64,000 nt of DNA from Mangrovicella endophytica. GTDB taxonomy: Bacteria > Pseudomonadota > Alphaproteobacteria > Rhizobiales > Rhizobiaceae. How positions within the stretch are numbered: the first letter of the stretch is position 1; the number at the start of each line of letters is the position of its first letter. Both the position numbers and the translations under genes were made by a program. The notes beneath the pieces are model-generated. The model worked only from the letters and a program-made list of their open reading frames with translations. It was not told where the DNA came from and did no database searches. Positions 1 through 8,441 of the stretch are shown here, piece after piece. The stretch covers positions 1-64,000 of the forward strand of contig NZ_PKMZ01000014.1 of the NCBI RefSeq assembly GCF_002893625.1. Direction: 5' to 3'.

Positions 1-578
1 AGGCGCTTCTCGGCGTCGATCGCCTGCGCCTCTACGACATCGATCCGGCGGCGAGCGAGAAGTGCCGCCGCAACCTTGCCGGTTTCGGCTTCGACATCGT
101 GATCGCCGGCAGCGTCGCGGAAGCCGTGGAAGGGGCTGAGATCGTCACCACGGTGACGGCCGACAAGCAGTATGCGACGATCCTGACCGACAACCTCGTC
201 GGCGCCGGCATCCACATCAATGCGGTGGGCGGCGACTGCCCGGGCAAGACCGAGCTTCACGCCGACATCCTCTACCGCTCAGACATCTTCGTGGAATATC
301 CGCCACAGACGCGCATCGAGGGCGAGATCCAGCAGCTGCCGGCGGACTACCCTGTGGGTGAGCTCTGGCAGGTGATCGCCGGCACCGCGCCCGGCCGCAG
401 GGATGCACGGGCGATCACGCTGTTCGACAGCGTCGGCTTCGCCACGGAGGACTTTTCGGCACTGCGTTATGTCCGCTCCAAGCTTGCCGGCACCAGCTTC
501 TACGAGGAGCTCGATCTTCTTGCCGATCCCGACGAGCCGCGCGACCTCTTCGGCATGCTGCTCCGCGCCGCTGCCTGA
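1..578 (+). CDS. Ornithine cyclodeaminase family protein, 3' part
   Basis: The reading frame is open from base 3 to the TGA at 576-578, so the gene starts before the window; a GTG at 99 is only an internal codon. The product matches the ornithine cyclodeaminase / mu-crystallin family: a Rossmann segment with YDIDP, then TVTADKQ, an INAVGGDCPGKTEL stretch and a C-terminal DSVGFATEDFSAL motif typical of the family. Members use NAD(H) to convert L-ornithine to L-proline and ammonia, or reduce cyclic imino acids. The adjacent polyamine-type transporter and ArgE-like deacylase fit an amino acid or amine catabolic region. The exact substrate cannot be told; alanine dehydrogenase-like members exist. 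Confidence 0.88.
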   Translation, partial: ALLGVDRLRLYDIDPAASEKCRRNLAGFGFDIVIAGSVAEAVEGAEIVTTVTADKQYATILTDNLVGAGIHINAVGGDCPGKTELHADILYRSDIFVEYPPQTRIEGEIQQLPADYPVGELWQVIAGTAPGRRDARAITLFDSVGFATEDFSALRYVRSKLAGTSFYEELDLLADPDEPRDLFGMLLRAAA

Positions 579-655
579 GGGCGCGTCGGTCGCGGCCACC
601 GGATTCCGGCACTGAAGGACGTCAAAGCAGGCGATCGCCAGTCACCGGGCGCTCT

Positions 656-1420
656 TCAGGCGGAGCGACCAGCCTCTTCGCGACCACTGGTCGCTTCGTC
701 GTGCAACAGATAGGCGGGAGCGAACTCGGCGGCCTCGGCGAGCCGATTCCAATCCGGTATGCTCATCATCTGTCTCTTGGTGACGATCAATCCGTCGGCC
801 CGGAGCGCCTGCATCGAGCGGTTCACATGGACCGAGGTCAGCCCGACCGCATCTCCGATCTGTTCCTGCGTAAGCTCCAGCTCAAAGCCCTGCCGCGATC
901 CAAGGCCCGCGCGCTCCAGTCGGATCCCGATCTCGCACAGGAGGTGCGCGATGCGCGGCGTTGCTTTCTTGCGGCCGATATTGCTGGCCCACTTTGCCAG
1001 GATCGAAGCATCGAGCGTGGTATCGCGCCAGAAGGCGAAGGCCAGATTGGGATACTCCGTCGCCACTGCCATCAGCGCCGCGTGCGGGACCTGAAGCACC
1101 GTAGCCGGCCCAAACGCGCTGATGCCCCATCCCACCGTCGGCGCCACAACGGAAAACAGGTCGCACATATCGCCGGGGATGTAGAAGGCGGTGATCTGCT
1201 TGGAGCCGTTCCGCATCAGGTCGAACCGTCCGAGATGACCGTGTGCCACCAAGGTGGAGTAGGTGACGGTCTCACCCGGCATGATCAGGTCGTCCTTCGT
1301 AGCGACCTGCACCTCGCGAAAGCTTAAGTTCAGGATCGCCGCCTGCTCGGCTTCGCTCAGGGTGGAATTGAGCTTCAGACGCCCAAGAAACAGCGTCAAT
1401 CCGATATGTGCGTCCTGCAT
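656..1420 (-). CDS. Crp/Fnr family transcriptional regulator
   Basis: The product has 254 residues if started at the ATG at 1420 (MQDAHIGLTLF). The same frame stays open to 2056, but the extension is arginine-rich and has no family resemblance. Residues about 30-150 form the cyclic-nucleotide-type sensor barrel (LMRNGSKQITAFYIPGDMCDLFS). Residues about 165-235 form the helix-turn-helix, with LTQEQIGDAVGLTSVHVNRSMQ as the recognition region. There is no N-terminal cysteine cluster, so it is not an oxygen-sensing Fnr. No convincing Shine-Dalgarno lies before 1420, so the start is uncertain. It converges on the cyclodeaminase gene and stands alone; the ligand and targets are unknown. Confidence 0.85.
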   Translation of the reverse strand: MQDAHIGLTLFLGRLKLNSTLSEAEQAAILNLSFREVQVATKDDLIMPGETVTYSTLVAHGHLGRFDLMRNGSKQITAFYIPGDMCDLFSVVAPTVGWGISAFGPATVLQVPHAALMAVATEYPNLAFAFWRDTTLDASILAKWASNIGRKKATPRIAHLLCEIGIRLERAGLGSRQGFELELTQEQIGDAVGLTSVHVNRSMQALRADGLIVTKRQMMSIPDWNRLAEAAEFAPAYLLHDEATSGREEAGRSA

Positions 1421-1739
1421 GCCTGTTGTCGTCCCAGACAAAGAGCGATTGCGGCAATGTCGCCAGCTTCCCACGCGGAGAAGGTTGGCAAACGCATACG
1501 GTGTCGGCACCGGAGAATCGAGAGGGTGGAAGCGGCTTACTGCCTCACCTCGACGCCCTTCACAGTCGACTGGACGCCCTGTCGGCAGGATCTTGAGTTC
1601 AAGGTGAAGGATCGGATGGACGGGTAGGCTCCTCGCGGAGCGACGGACAGGGCGAACCAGACCGATCGTTTCGGCAGGCGCCGCCCCCTGCCGAAGCTGC
1701 CACGCGTGGAGCGCCTCGCCGCGGCATCCCGCGTCCGGA
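1421..1739. other. Gene-poor stretch upstream of the Crp/Fnr gene
   Basis: About 320 bases between the Crp/Fnr-type gene and the exported-protein gene, both on the minus strand. Open frames cross it on both strands but all give arginine- and proline-rich products with no family features. It should hold the promoter of the regulator. I see no clear sigma-70 hexamers, palindrome or terminator. Confidence 0.4.
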
Positions 1740-2264
1740 TCAGCGGTTGGGCAGCCCGCGCGCCGCGCGCTCCTTCCGGATCGTCTCAGCCTCCGCAAGG
1801 ATCTGCTTGCGCAGCCCCTCCAGACCCTGCCGCACTGTCTCATGGGCGTTGCCGGCCAATGACGGATCGGGATGGCGCCTGTCCCATGCCAGAACCGCAT
1901 CGATCGTTCCGGCAAGCTTCGGGATGTCGCCGAAGGCGTAGGCGTTGATGTCCGGCCCGATCGTCTCGAACAGCGAGGAGAAGACCGCCGGCTCCCCGGT
2001 CGGATCGACGCCCGGATGCGTCGCGAGGTAGGAGCGGTAGCGCAGTTGCCCGGCATAGAACCAGAACGTCGCCTCCTCGCCCTTGCCGGCGGCGAGCAGC
2101 GCAGGCGCCTTCAGCATCAGCTGGCTCGGGTGACCGGACGACATGGCACCGGCATCGGCCGGCCAGGCGGCGTCCTGCGCCGCTGCTGGTCCAGGCGGCA
2201 AGAGGGTTCGTGCGGCCAATACCAGCACGGCGACGCCGAGGAACCAGTTACCTTTATCGGCCAT
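1740..2264 (-). CDS. Hypothetical exported protein
   Basis: The product has 174 residues from the ATG at 2264 (MADKGNWFLGVAV); GGAG lies about 12 bases upstream. An alternative ATG at 2309 would place 15 extra residues before the hydrophobic segment. Residues 6-27 are hydrophobic and end in a proline/alanine-rich stretch (PPGPAAAQDA), consistent with a cleavable signal peptide and a periplasmic location. The mature part has FWFYAGQLRYRSYLATHP and a C-terminal charged helix (LRKQILAEAETIRKERAARG). I recognise no characterised family. Nothing in the neighbourhood assigns a role. Confidence 0.65.
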   Translation of the reverse strand: MADKGNWFLGVAVLVLAARTLLPPGPAAAQDAAWPADAGAMSSGHPSQLMLKAPALLAAGKGEEATFWFYAGQLRYRSYLATHPGVDPTGEPAVFSSLFETIGPDINAYAFGDIPKLAGTIDAVLAWDRRHPDPSLAGNAHETVRQGLEGLRKQILAEAETIRKERAARGLPNR

Positions 2265-2721
2265 GCAGCTGAGATGCTCCGCAACAATCAAGCGAGGTCT
2301 GCGGCACATCTAGGTCTGCGGCTTTGCATGGCCACGGCGGCAGAGTGCGCGCACCTAAGTGGCTCTATCGCGAGTTGCGCGGGACCGAGCAAGGATGTGT
2401 CCCGCACCCTCGGGAAGAGCTATCTGCGCCGGTTGTATAAGGATCGTCTGGCATAGGCAGAGCCCGCCAGCGCCGGCCCGCCGGACGAACCACCCTCTGC
2501 AATGCTTCGGAAAATCCTATTCCGGCGAAGGCGCCGACGAGAGCCGATACCCTTGCGAGGAAAAAGGATGCATGTTCAGCTTCTGCCATCAAAGTGGTCA
2601 AAGAGGACATCATGCCGATCGGGCCATTGTCGCCAGCTCCCACCAGAGGCGAATGCGTCGCGCAGAAGAGGCTCGTCGATTCTGATCTGGCGGACCGGCA
2701 GGCCCGTCCGGAGGGCGGGTG
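2265..2721. other. Intergenic stretch upstream of the polyamine-type ABC operon
   Basis: About 450 bases between the divergent exported-protein gene and the ABC transporter ATPase gene. It must carry promoters in both directions. A minus-strand frame at 2365-2643 (92 codons) shows no family features and I do not call it. I see no palindrome or hairpin strong enough to list; a ribosome-binding GGAGG at 2710-2714 serves the next gene. Confidence 0.4.
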
Positions 2722-3822
2722 ATGCCGCTGTCATCATCGCCGCTCGTCACCTTTTCCCATGTCGCCAAGACCTATGACGGCGCGATCTACGTCATCAGGG
2801 ACCTGAATTTCGAGATTAGCGACGGCGAGTTCCTGTCGCTGCTCGGACCGTCGGGGTCCGGCAAGACGACCACGCTGATGATGCTCGCCGGCTTCGAGGC
2901 GCCGAGCGGCGGCACGATCCGCCTCGGCGACCGGACGCTGAACGAGCTGCCGCCGCACAAGCGCGACATCGGCATGGTGTTCCAGAACTATGCCCTCTTC
3001 CCGCATATGACGGTCGCGGAGAACATAGCCTTCCCGCTGTCCGTGCGGGGCCTCTCCAAGCCCGAGCAGCGGGAGCGCGTCTCCCGCGCCCTCGACATGA
3101 TCGAGCTCGGGCGGCTGGGCGATCGCAAGCCCGGGCAGCTCTCCGGTGGCCAGCAGCAGCGTGTGGCGCTGGCGCGGGCACTCGTCTTCGAGCCCCGCCT
3201 GGTGCTGATGGACGAGCCGCTCGGCGCGCTGGACAAGGCGCTGCGCGAGACGATGCAGTACGAGATCAAGCGGCTCCACCACCGGCTCGGCGTGACGGTC
3301 GTCTATGTCACGCACGACCAGGGCGAGGCGCTCACCATGTCGGACCGCGTCGCCGTCTTCCATGGCGGCGCCATCCAGCAGATCGCCCCGCCGAGCGAGC
3401 TCTACGAGGATCCCGCCAACGCGTTCGTTGCCGACTTCATCGGCGAGAACAACGGCATAGAGGGCGAGGTCGAACGGCTCGACACCGGCTATGCGACCTT
3501 GCGGATGCCAGGCGGCCGGACCTTCAGAGGCAAGGCGGGCGGCGATCTCAAGGCCGGCGAGACAGCGATGCTGGCGTTGCGGCCGGAGCGCGTCAGCGTC
3601 GACAACGGCAGCTCGGAGGCGCGCAACCAGCTTTCGGGCACGGTCGAGGAAATCATCTACTGCGGCGATCACCGGCGCATCTACATCGCGACCGAGAGCG
3701 CCCGGAACTTCATCATCAAGGTCCCGAACACCCAGCACACGGTCCTGCCGGCAAGCGGCGAGTCCGTCCGCGTCAACTGGCGTTATGACGACTGCAAGAT
3801 CGTCAGCGCGGCGCAGGCCTGA
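2722..3822 (+). CDS. Polyamine-type ABC transporter ATP-binding protein
   Basis: The product has 366 residues from ATG 2722; GGAGG at 2710-2714 is spaced 7 bases from it, which favours it over the GTG at 2719. Walker A is GPSGSGKT at about residues 42-49, the Q-loop is VFQNYALFPH, the ABC signature is [16 protein letters not shown], and Walker B with D-loop is LVLMDEPLGALD. The H-loop reads VTHDQGEALTMSD. A C-terminal TOBE-type regulatory domain follows residue 240. It energises uptake through the two permeases encoded downstream. The PotA/spermidine-putrescine family is the closest, but members also carry opines, betaines and other amines, so the substrate is not fixed. First gene of a four-gene operon (ATPase, binding protein, two permeases). 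Confidence 0.93.
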   Translation: MPLSSSPLVTFSHVAKTYDGAIYVIRDLNFEISDGEFLSLLGPSGSGKTTTLMMLAGFEAPSGGTIRLGDRTLNELPPHKRDIGMVFQNYALFPHMTVAENIAFPLSVRGLSKPEQRERVSRALDMIELGRLGDRKPGQLSGGQQQRVALARALVFEPRLVLMDEPLGALDKALRETMQYEIKRLHHRLGVTVVYVTHDQGEALTMSDRVAVFHGGAIQQIAPPSELYEDPANAFVADFIGENNGIEGEVERLDTGYATLRMPGGRTFRGKAGGDLKAGETAMLALRPERVSVDNGSSEARNQLSGTVEEIIYCGDHRRIYIATESARNFIIKVPNTQHTVLPASGESVRVNWRYDDCKIVSAAQA

Positions 3823-3855
3823 GAACTTCACCAGAGGCAGAGGCAGGAAAGCACG

Positions 3856-4914
3856 ATGAGATCAGCAAAGCCCGCACTTCGGACAGCAGCACTCACGCTC
3901 ATGGGATGCGCCCTCTTGACCGGGCAGGCATTTGCCCAGGACAAGACCCTCAACATCGTCGATTTCGGCGGGGCCTTCGAGGCGGCCGCGATCAGCGCAT
4001 GGCTCAAGCCGTTTGCCGAGGAGCAGGGCGTCAAATTCGCCAACGAGCAGTATGATGGCGGCGTCGCCAAGCTGCGCGCCATGGTCGAGGCTGGCAACAC
4101 GACCTGGGACCTGATCGACCTCGAGACCAACGACGCCATCACCGGCTGCGACGAAGGCCTGCTGCAGAAGTTGGATCCCAAGCTCCTCGGCGACACCAGC
4201 GACTTCATCGAAGGGGCTGTGCTGCCCTGCGCCGTCGCCTCGATGATCTGGTCGACGGTCTATGCCTATGACACGACCAAGCTGACGACGGCGCCGACCT
4301 CGATCAACGACTTCTTCGATACGGAGAAGTTCCCGGGCAAGCGCGGCATGCGCAAGACGCCGAAGGTGGCCCTGGAATGGGCACTGCTCGCCGATGGCGT
4401 CCCGGCCGCCGACGTCTACAAGCAGCTCGGCACCGACGAAGGCGTCGACAAGGCGCTGAAGAAGCTCTCTACGATCAAGGATTCCATCGTCTGGTGGGAA
4501 GCCGGATCGCAGCCGCCGCAGCTCCTCGCCGATGGCGCCGTCGCCATGACGATGGTCTATAACGGCCGCATCTACGACGCCCAGAAGAAGGAGAACAAAC
4601 CCTTCGCCATCGTCTGGGACGGTCAGGTCTACGACTACGAATGGTGGGGCATCCCGACCGGCGCCCCGGATACGGACCTGGCGCAGAAGTTCGTCGAATA
4701 CGCATCCAGCGCCGACAACATCTGGAAGCTGTCCAACCACATCGCCTATGCGCCGCCGCGCAAGTCCTCTGTCGAGAAGATCGACAAGGCCGTGCTCGGC
4801 GACATGCCGACGGCGCCGGACAACTTCAAGAACGCGCTGCAGATCGACGCCGAGTTCTGGGCCGACAATTACGACAGCATCAACAGCCGCTTCATGACCT
4901 GGCTCGGCCAATAA
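3856..4914 (+). CDS. Polyamine-type ABC transporter substrate-binding protein
   Basis: The product has 352 residues and starts 33 bases after the ATPase gene, with AGGAAAG before the ATG. Residues 1-28 are a Sec signal peptide ending QAFAQ, giving a periplasmic protein. The mature chain begins KTLNIVDFGGAFEAA and contains WDLIDLETND and the PotD/PotF-like IVWWEAGSQPPQLLADGAVAM region. It should capture the substrate and deliver it to the two downstream permeases. The family covers spermidine, putrescine and related amines; ligand residues cannot be assigned without structural alignment. A strong hairpin follows the stop codon and may raise its expression over the permeases. Confidence 0.92.
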   Translation: MRSAKPALRTAALTLMGCALLTGQAFAQDKTLNIVDFGGAFEAAAISAWLKPFAEEQGVKFANEQYDGGVAKLRAMVEAGNTTWDLIDLETNDAITGCDEGLLQKLDPKLLGDTSDFIEGAVLPCAVASMIWSTVYAYDTTKLTTAPTSINDFFDTEKFPGKRGMRKTPKVALEWALLADGVPAADVYKQLGTDEGVDKALKKLSTIKDSIVWWEAGSQPPQLLADGAVAMTMVYNGRIYDAQKKENKPFAIVWDGQVYDYEWWGIPTGAPDTDLAQKFVEYASSADNIWKLSNHIAYAPPRKSSVEKIDKAVLGDMPTAPDNFKNALQIDAEFWADNYDSINSRFMTWLGQ

Positions 4915-4922
4915 CACCGCAG

Positions 4923-4946
4923 AGGCGCCCCGCCCGCGGGGCGCCT
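4923..4946 (+). terminator. Intercistronic hairpin after the binding-protein gene
   Basis: A perfect 10-bp stem (AGGCGCCCCG / CGGGGCGCCT) with a 4-base loop begins 8 bases after the binding-protein stop and is followed by TTTC. It lies inside the operon, before the first permease gene. The short T tract suggests partial termination or a barrier to 3' decay, a known way to make more binding protein than permease. Confidence 0.7.
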
Positions 4947-4966
4947 TTCGCAGCAGGGATGCCGGA

Positions 4967-6226
4967 ATGAGCATGGGAACCGCGAACGGTATGGCGGCAG
5001 GCACGGTGGAGATCGCGCCGGCAGCAAACGTCAGCGCGTATCGCGCCAGCCGGCGCCGCGAATCCGTTCGCTCACTGGCGCTTGCGCTGCCGCTCCTCCT
5101 CTTCCTGCTGGCGACCTTCATCTATCCCATCGGGTCGCTGCTCCTGCGCAGCGTCCAGAGCGGCGAGGTGGCAGCGGCGCTGCCCCAGGTCGCGGCCGCT
5201 TTGCAGGACTGGCGCGGACCGGACCTCCCCGCCCCTGCAGCCTTCGAAGCGATGGCGCAGGATATCGCCAGCGCGCAAGCTGACGGCACGCTCGTCTCGG
5301 CGGCGCGGCGCTTGAACAATTACGAGCCGGGCTTCCGGAGCCTGATCCTGAAGACGGCACGCCGCCTTCAGGACCTGTCGGCCGGCTCAGCCGCGCAAGC
5401 CTTCGCTGACATCGACAAGCGATGGTCCGAGGTCGAGACCTGGCGGCTGATCCAGCGCGCGGCGGCTCCGCTGACGCCGGACTACCTCTTGTCTGCGGTG
5501 GACCTGACCGTCGGCCCGAACGGTTTCACCGCACTTCCCGCCGACCAGCAGATCTACCAGTCAGCCTTCGCGCGCACCTTCCTGATCAGCGGATCGGTGA
5601 CGCTGCTCTGCCTCGTGCTCGGCTATCCCGTCGCCTATCTCCTGGCGACGCTGCCGACCCGCCAGAGCAACCGGCTGATGATCTTCGTTATCGTGCCGTT
5701 CTGGACCTCACTGCTGGTCCGCACGACGGCGTGGTATGTGCTTCTGCAGCCCAACGGCGTCGTCAACTCGCTTCTGATGGCGAGCGGCCTGACGGATGCG
5801 CCGCTGTCGCTGATGTTCAACCGGATCGGCGTCCTCATCGGCATGACGCATGTGCTGCTGCCGTTCATGATCCTGGCCAACTACGCCGTCATGCGCGGCA
5901 TCTCGCCTTCCTATCAGCGCGCGGCCGTCTCGCTCGGAGCGCATCCGGCCGTGGCGTTCCTGCGGGTCTATGTGCCGCAGACGCTGCCGGGCATCGGCAC
6001 AGGTGCCTTCCTCGTCTTCGTCCTGGCGCTCGGCTACTACATCACGCCGGCACTGCTCGGCGGCGGCGGTGACGAGATGATCAGCCAGTTGATCGCCTTC
6101 CAGATGGAGCGCCAGCTGAACTGGGGCCTCGCCGGCGCGCTGTCGGTGTATCTCGTGCTTCTGACGCTGGCTGCCTACTTCGCCTTCAACCACTTCGTCG
6201 GCGTCGACAAGCTTCGGTTGGGCTAG
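4967..6226 (+). CDS. ABC transporter permease (PotB type)
   Basis: The product has 419 residues. A cytoplasmic N-terminus leads to one membrane segment at about residues 38-58 (LALALPLLLFLLATFIYPIG). A polar, mainly helical stretch of some 140 residues follows and is probably periplasmic. The usual five-helix binding-protein-dependent permease core then starts near FARTFLISGSVTLLCLVLG. The EAA-type coupling loop reads RAAVSLGAHPAVAFLRVYVPQTLPG. It pairs with the next gene to form the inner-membrane channel. The long insert makes it larger than the usual 280-300 residues of PotB; this is known in a subset of rhizobial amine transporters. Confidence 0.9.
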   Translation: MSMGTANGMAAGTVEIAPAANVSAYRASRRRESVRSLALALPLLLFLLATFIYPIGSLLLRSVQSGEVAAALPQVAAALQDWRGPDLPAPAAFEAMAQDIASAQADGTLVSAARRLNNYEPGFRSLILKTARRLQDLSAGSAAQAFADIDKRWSEVETWRLIQRAAAPLTPDYLLSAVDLTVGPNGFTALPADQQIYQSAFARTFLISGSVTLLCLVLGYPVAYLLATLPTRQSNRLMIFVIVPFWTSLLVRTTAWYVLLQPNGVVNSLLMASGLTDAPLSLMFNRIGVLIGMTHVLLPFMILANYAVMRGISPSYQRAAVSLGAHPAVAFLRVYVPQTLPGIGTGAFLVFVLALGYYITPALLGGGGDEMISQLIAFQMERQLNWGLAGALSVYLVLLTLAAYFAFNHFVGVDKLRLG

Positions 6227-6229
6227 GGC

Positions 6230-7060
6230 GTGACCCAGATGAGCAACGCACAATCCCTCACGCGGACGGAGCGCGTCGGCAGAATCGGCCTTCGCATCTT
6301 CGCGGCCGTGGTACTGACCTTCCTTGTCGCACCGGTTCTGATCGTCATCCCGCTGTCGTTCAACGGCAGCGCCTATTTCTCCTATCCGATGTCGGGCTTC
6401 AGCACGCAGTGGTACGCGATGCTGTTTTCCTCGGGCGAATGGCGGCTGGCGATCTTCAACAGCTTCCTGATCGGCCTCTGCAGCACCGTCATCGCGACCA
6501 CGCTCGGCACTGCGGCGGCTTTGGGGATCAGCCGCCCGTCCTTCCCCTTACGCGGCTTCATCATGCCGCTCTTGATCTCGCCGATGATCATCCCGATCGT
6601 CGTCGTGTCGGTCAGCCTCTATCTCGTCTTCTCGCCGCTCGGCCTGACCAGCACCTATACCGGGGTGATCCTGGCGCATGCGGCGCTGGGTACGCCCTTC
6701 GTCGTCATCACGGTCACGGCGACGCTATCGTCCTTCAACTGGAACCTGACGCGAGCCGCAGCCAGCCTCGGTGCTCCGCCGCTTCTGACCTTCAGGCGCG
6801 TGACGCTGCCGCTGATTGCGCCGGGCGTCGCGACCGGCTCGGTCTTCGCCTTCGCCACATCCTTCGACGAGGTGATCGTCATCCTGTTCCTGGGCGGTGC
6901 CGAGCAGAAGACGATCCCGCGGCAGATGTGGTCGGGCATCCGCGACCAGATCAACCCGTCGATCCTCGCCATGGCGACGCTGCTGACGATCTTCGCGATT
7001 CTCCTGTTCCTCACCATCGACTGGCTGCACGGCCGCAACGCCCCGGCGCCAGAGGCCTAA
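6230..7060 (+). CDS. ABC transporter permease (PotC type)
   Basis: The product has 276 residues from the GTG at 6230, three bases after the previous stop; ATG 6239 is an equally possible start and has AGGG 10 bases before it. Six hydrophobic segments are visible. The coupling loop is RAAASLGAPPLLTFRRVTLPLIAPG, followed by GSVFAFATSFDEVIVILFL, typical of the PotC/PotI family. It completes the transporter with the preceding permease, ATPase and binding protein. The last gene of the operon; it converges on the Rieske oxygenase gene across about 100 bases. Confidence 0.92.
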   Translation: MTQMSNAQSLTRTERVGRIGLRIFAAVVLTFLVAPVLIVIPLSFNGSAYFSYPMSGFSTQWYAMLFSSGEWRLAIFNSFLIGLCSTVIATTLGTAAALGISRPSFPLRGFIMPLLISPMIIPIVVVSVSLYLVFSPLGLTSTYTGVILAHAALGTPFVVITVTATLSSFNWNLTRAAASLGAPPLLTFRRVTLPLIAPGVATGSVFAFATSFDEVIVILFLGGAEQKTIPRQMWSGIRDQINPSILAMATLLTIFAILLFLTIDWLHGRNAPAPEA

Positions 7061-7159
7061 GCGCAGTATTCAGGCTGGCGGCAGGTTCCTTCGAGCCGCT
7101 CGCAGCGGCCTCATTGCGGCCGAGCCTTTCCCCGGCGGCACGCCTGATCCCCGCCCCGG

Positions 7160-8314
7160 CTACTCCGCCGCGACCTGGAACGCCCGCTCGAACCCGGCAG
7201 CGCGTTCGGCGATGTACTGCGTGAAGTCGTAGATCGGCCGCTCGAGATAGGAGAGATGGCCGGCCTTCGCAGCGTCCGCGTTCAATCCGCGGAAGACCTT
7301 CTCGGTGCATTCCCGATCCTCGACATTCACCTCGTCGAGCAGCACCTTCAGATCCCGGATGTACTCCTCCGCTTTCGGATCGGCCATGAATTCCGGCGAG
7401 AGACCGCCGCCATAGGTGATGTGGACCTGCCCGGTGCCCTTGGGGTGCAGCGACAGGTACCAGAAATAGCCCGGCGTCAGCGTGATCAGGTGGCTGGGAT
7501 ACAGCGCCAGCAGCGCCGTCGTCTTGCGCCAGTCGCCTTGGAGCCGGGTGTTGTCCGGATGCGCGTTACCGATGGCAAGCGAGGCCTCCTTGGTGATCCA
7601 GTGGTAGTTGAACACTGGCAGCCCCGGAGGACAGACCATCTCCTTGAGCTTGGAGTGCGGTCCGACGGTCGCGGCATGGCAGACCGGCAGGTGGTAGCTT
7701 TCCATGAAGTTCTCGGCGAGCACCTTCCAGTTGGTGTCCCAGACATGCGTCTCGCGGAAGCACTCGACATAGTTCTCCATGCCGTAATGCGACACCAGTT
7801 CCTCGACCGGACGGAACAGCTCGCGGACGCTGGCCGCATCCTTGTTGAGCGTCACGTAGATCCAGCCGAGCCACGCCTCGCAGCGGATCTGCGGAAGCCT
7901 GTAGTCCTCTTTGCAGAAGCCGGTGGTCTCCTTCATGAAGGGCGCACCGCGCAGCGTGCCGTCGAGATTGTAGGTCCAGGCGTGGTAGGAGCAGACGATG
8001 CTGCGCGTGTTGCCCGAGCCTTCGAGCAGCGTCGACATGCGATGGAGGCAGACATTGGAGAGGGCCCGCAGTTGCCCCTCCCTGTCGCGCAGCACGATGA
8101 TCGGCTGGCCTGCAAGATCATAGGTCAGGTAGTCGCCGGGGTTTGCGAGAGCGCTGGCGCGCCCGACGCAGATCCATTCCTGACCGAAGATCGTCTCCAG
8201 TTCCCGATCGAGAAAGGCGCTATCCTTGTAGACGCTGGGCGGCATCGCCACCGCGTCCTCGAACGGGCGGCTGGCGGCTGCAAGCAGTTCGTTGATGGTC
8301 GACTGCGACGACAT
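7160..8314 (-). CDS. Rieske 2Fe-2S aromatic-ring-hydroxylating-type oxygenase, alpha subunit
   Basis: The product has 384 residues from ATG 8314 (MSSQSTINELL), preceded by AAAGG at good spacing; the frame is open further upstream. The Rieske cluster is C89-x-H91 ... C108-x2-H111 (VCLHRM, VCSYHAWTY). The mononuclear iron site is in NWKVLAENFMESYHLPVCH, with H208 and H213 as ligands and a later acidic residue expected. Such enzymes use electrons from a separate reductase to hydroxylate or N-demethylate a substrate; no reductase gene is in the window. Closest by feel are oxygenases of quaternary-amine or aromatic acid breakdown, but I cannot tell which. Divergent from a LysR gene that probably controls it. 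Confidence 0.9.
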   Translation of the reverse strand: MSSQSTINELLAAASRPFEDAVAMPPSVYKDSAFLDRELETIFGQEWICVGRASALANPGDYLTYDLAGQPIIVLRDREGQLRALSNVCLHRMSTLLEGSGNTRSIVCSYHAWTYNLDGTLRGAPFMKETTGFCKEDYRLPQIRCEAWLGWIYVTLNKDAASVRELFRPVEELVSHYGMENYVECFRETHVWDTNWKVLAENFMESYHLPVCHAATVGPHSKLKEMVCPPGLPVFNYHWITKEASLAIGNAHPDNTRLQGDWRKTTALLALYPSHLITLTPGYFWYLSLHPKGTGQVHITYGGGLSPEFMADPKAEEYIRDLKVLLDEVNVEDRECTEKVFRGLNADAAKAGHLSYLERPIYDFTQYIAERAAGFERAFQVAAE

Positions 8315-8417
8315 GGAACGCCTTTCCATCTCCGCGGCCCCGGGAGCAGATGCTCGACCGATCCTGCCGGGTGCCTTCGACGCTAGCACTTGCCGCCACA
8401 GGCAAAAACTTCGAAGA

Positions 8418-8440
8418 TTATGCCTTCTGAGAAGGCATAA
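8418..8440. promoter_or_regulatory. LysR-type operator, 23-bp perfect palindrome
   Basis: Arms TTATGCCTTCT and AGAAGGCATAA are perfect complements around one central base. The site contains the T-N11-A layout of LysR boxes and ends one base before the ATG of the LysR gene, in the 127-bp gap between the divergent lysR and Rieske oxygenase genes. It is the obvious candidate for autoregulation and for activation of the oxygenase gene. Confidence 0.75.
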
Positions 8441-8441
8441 T

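Noticed and set aside
656-1420. Second oxygen-sensing Fnr
   Set aside because: The protein belongs to the Crp/Fnr family but lacks the N-terminal cysteine cluster, so direct oxygen sensing is not supported.
2365-2643. Minus-strand frame of 92 codons in the gap before the amine transporter
   Set aside because: No family features, no convincing ribosome site, and odd composition; kept only as part of the gap.
7095-7109. Short hairpin (GCCGCT/AGCGGC) between the converging permease and oxygenase genes
   Set aside because: Only 6 bp with no T tract; too weak in such GC-rich DNA to call a terminator.
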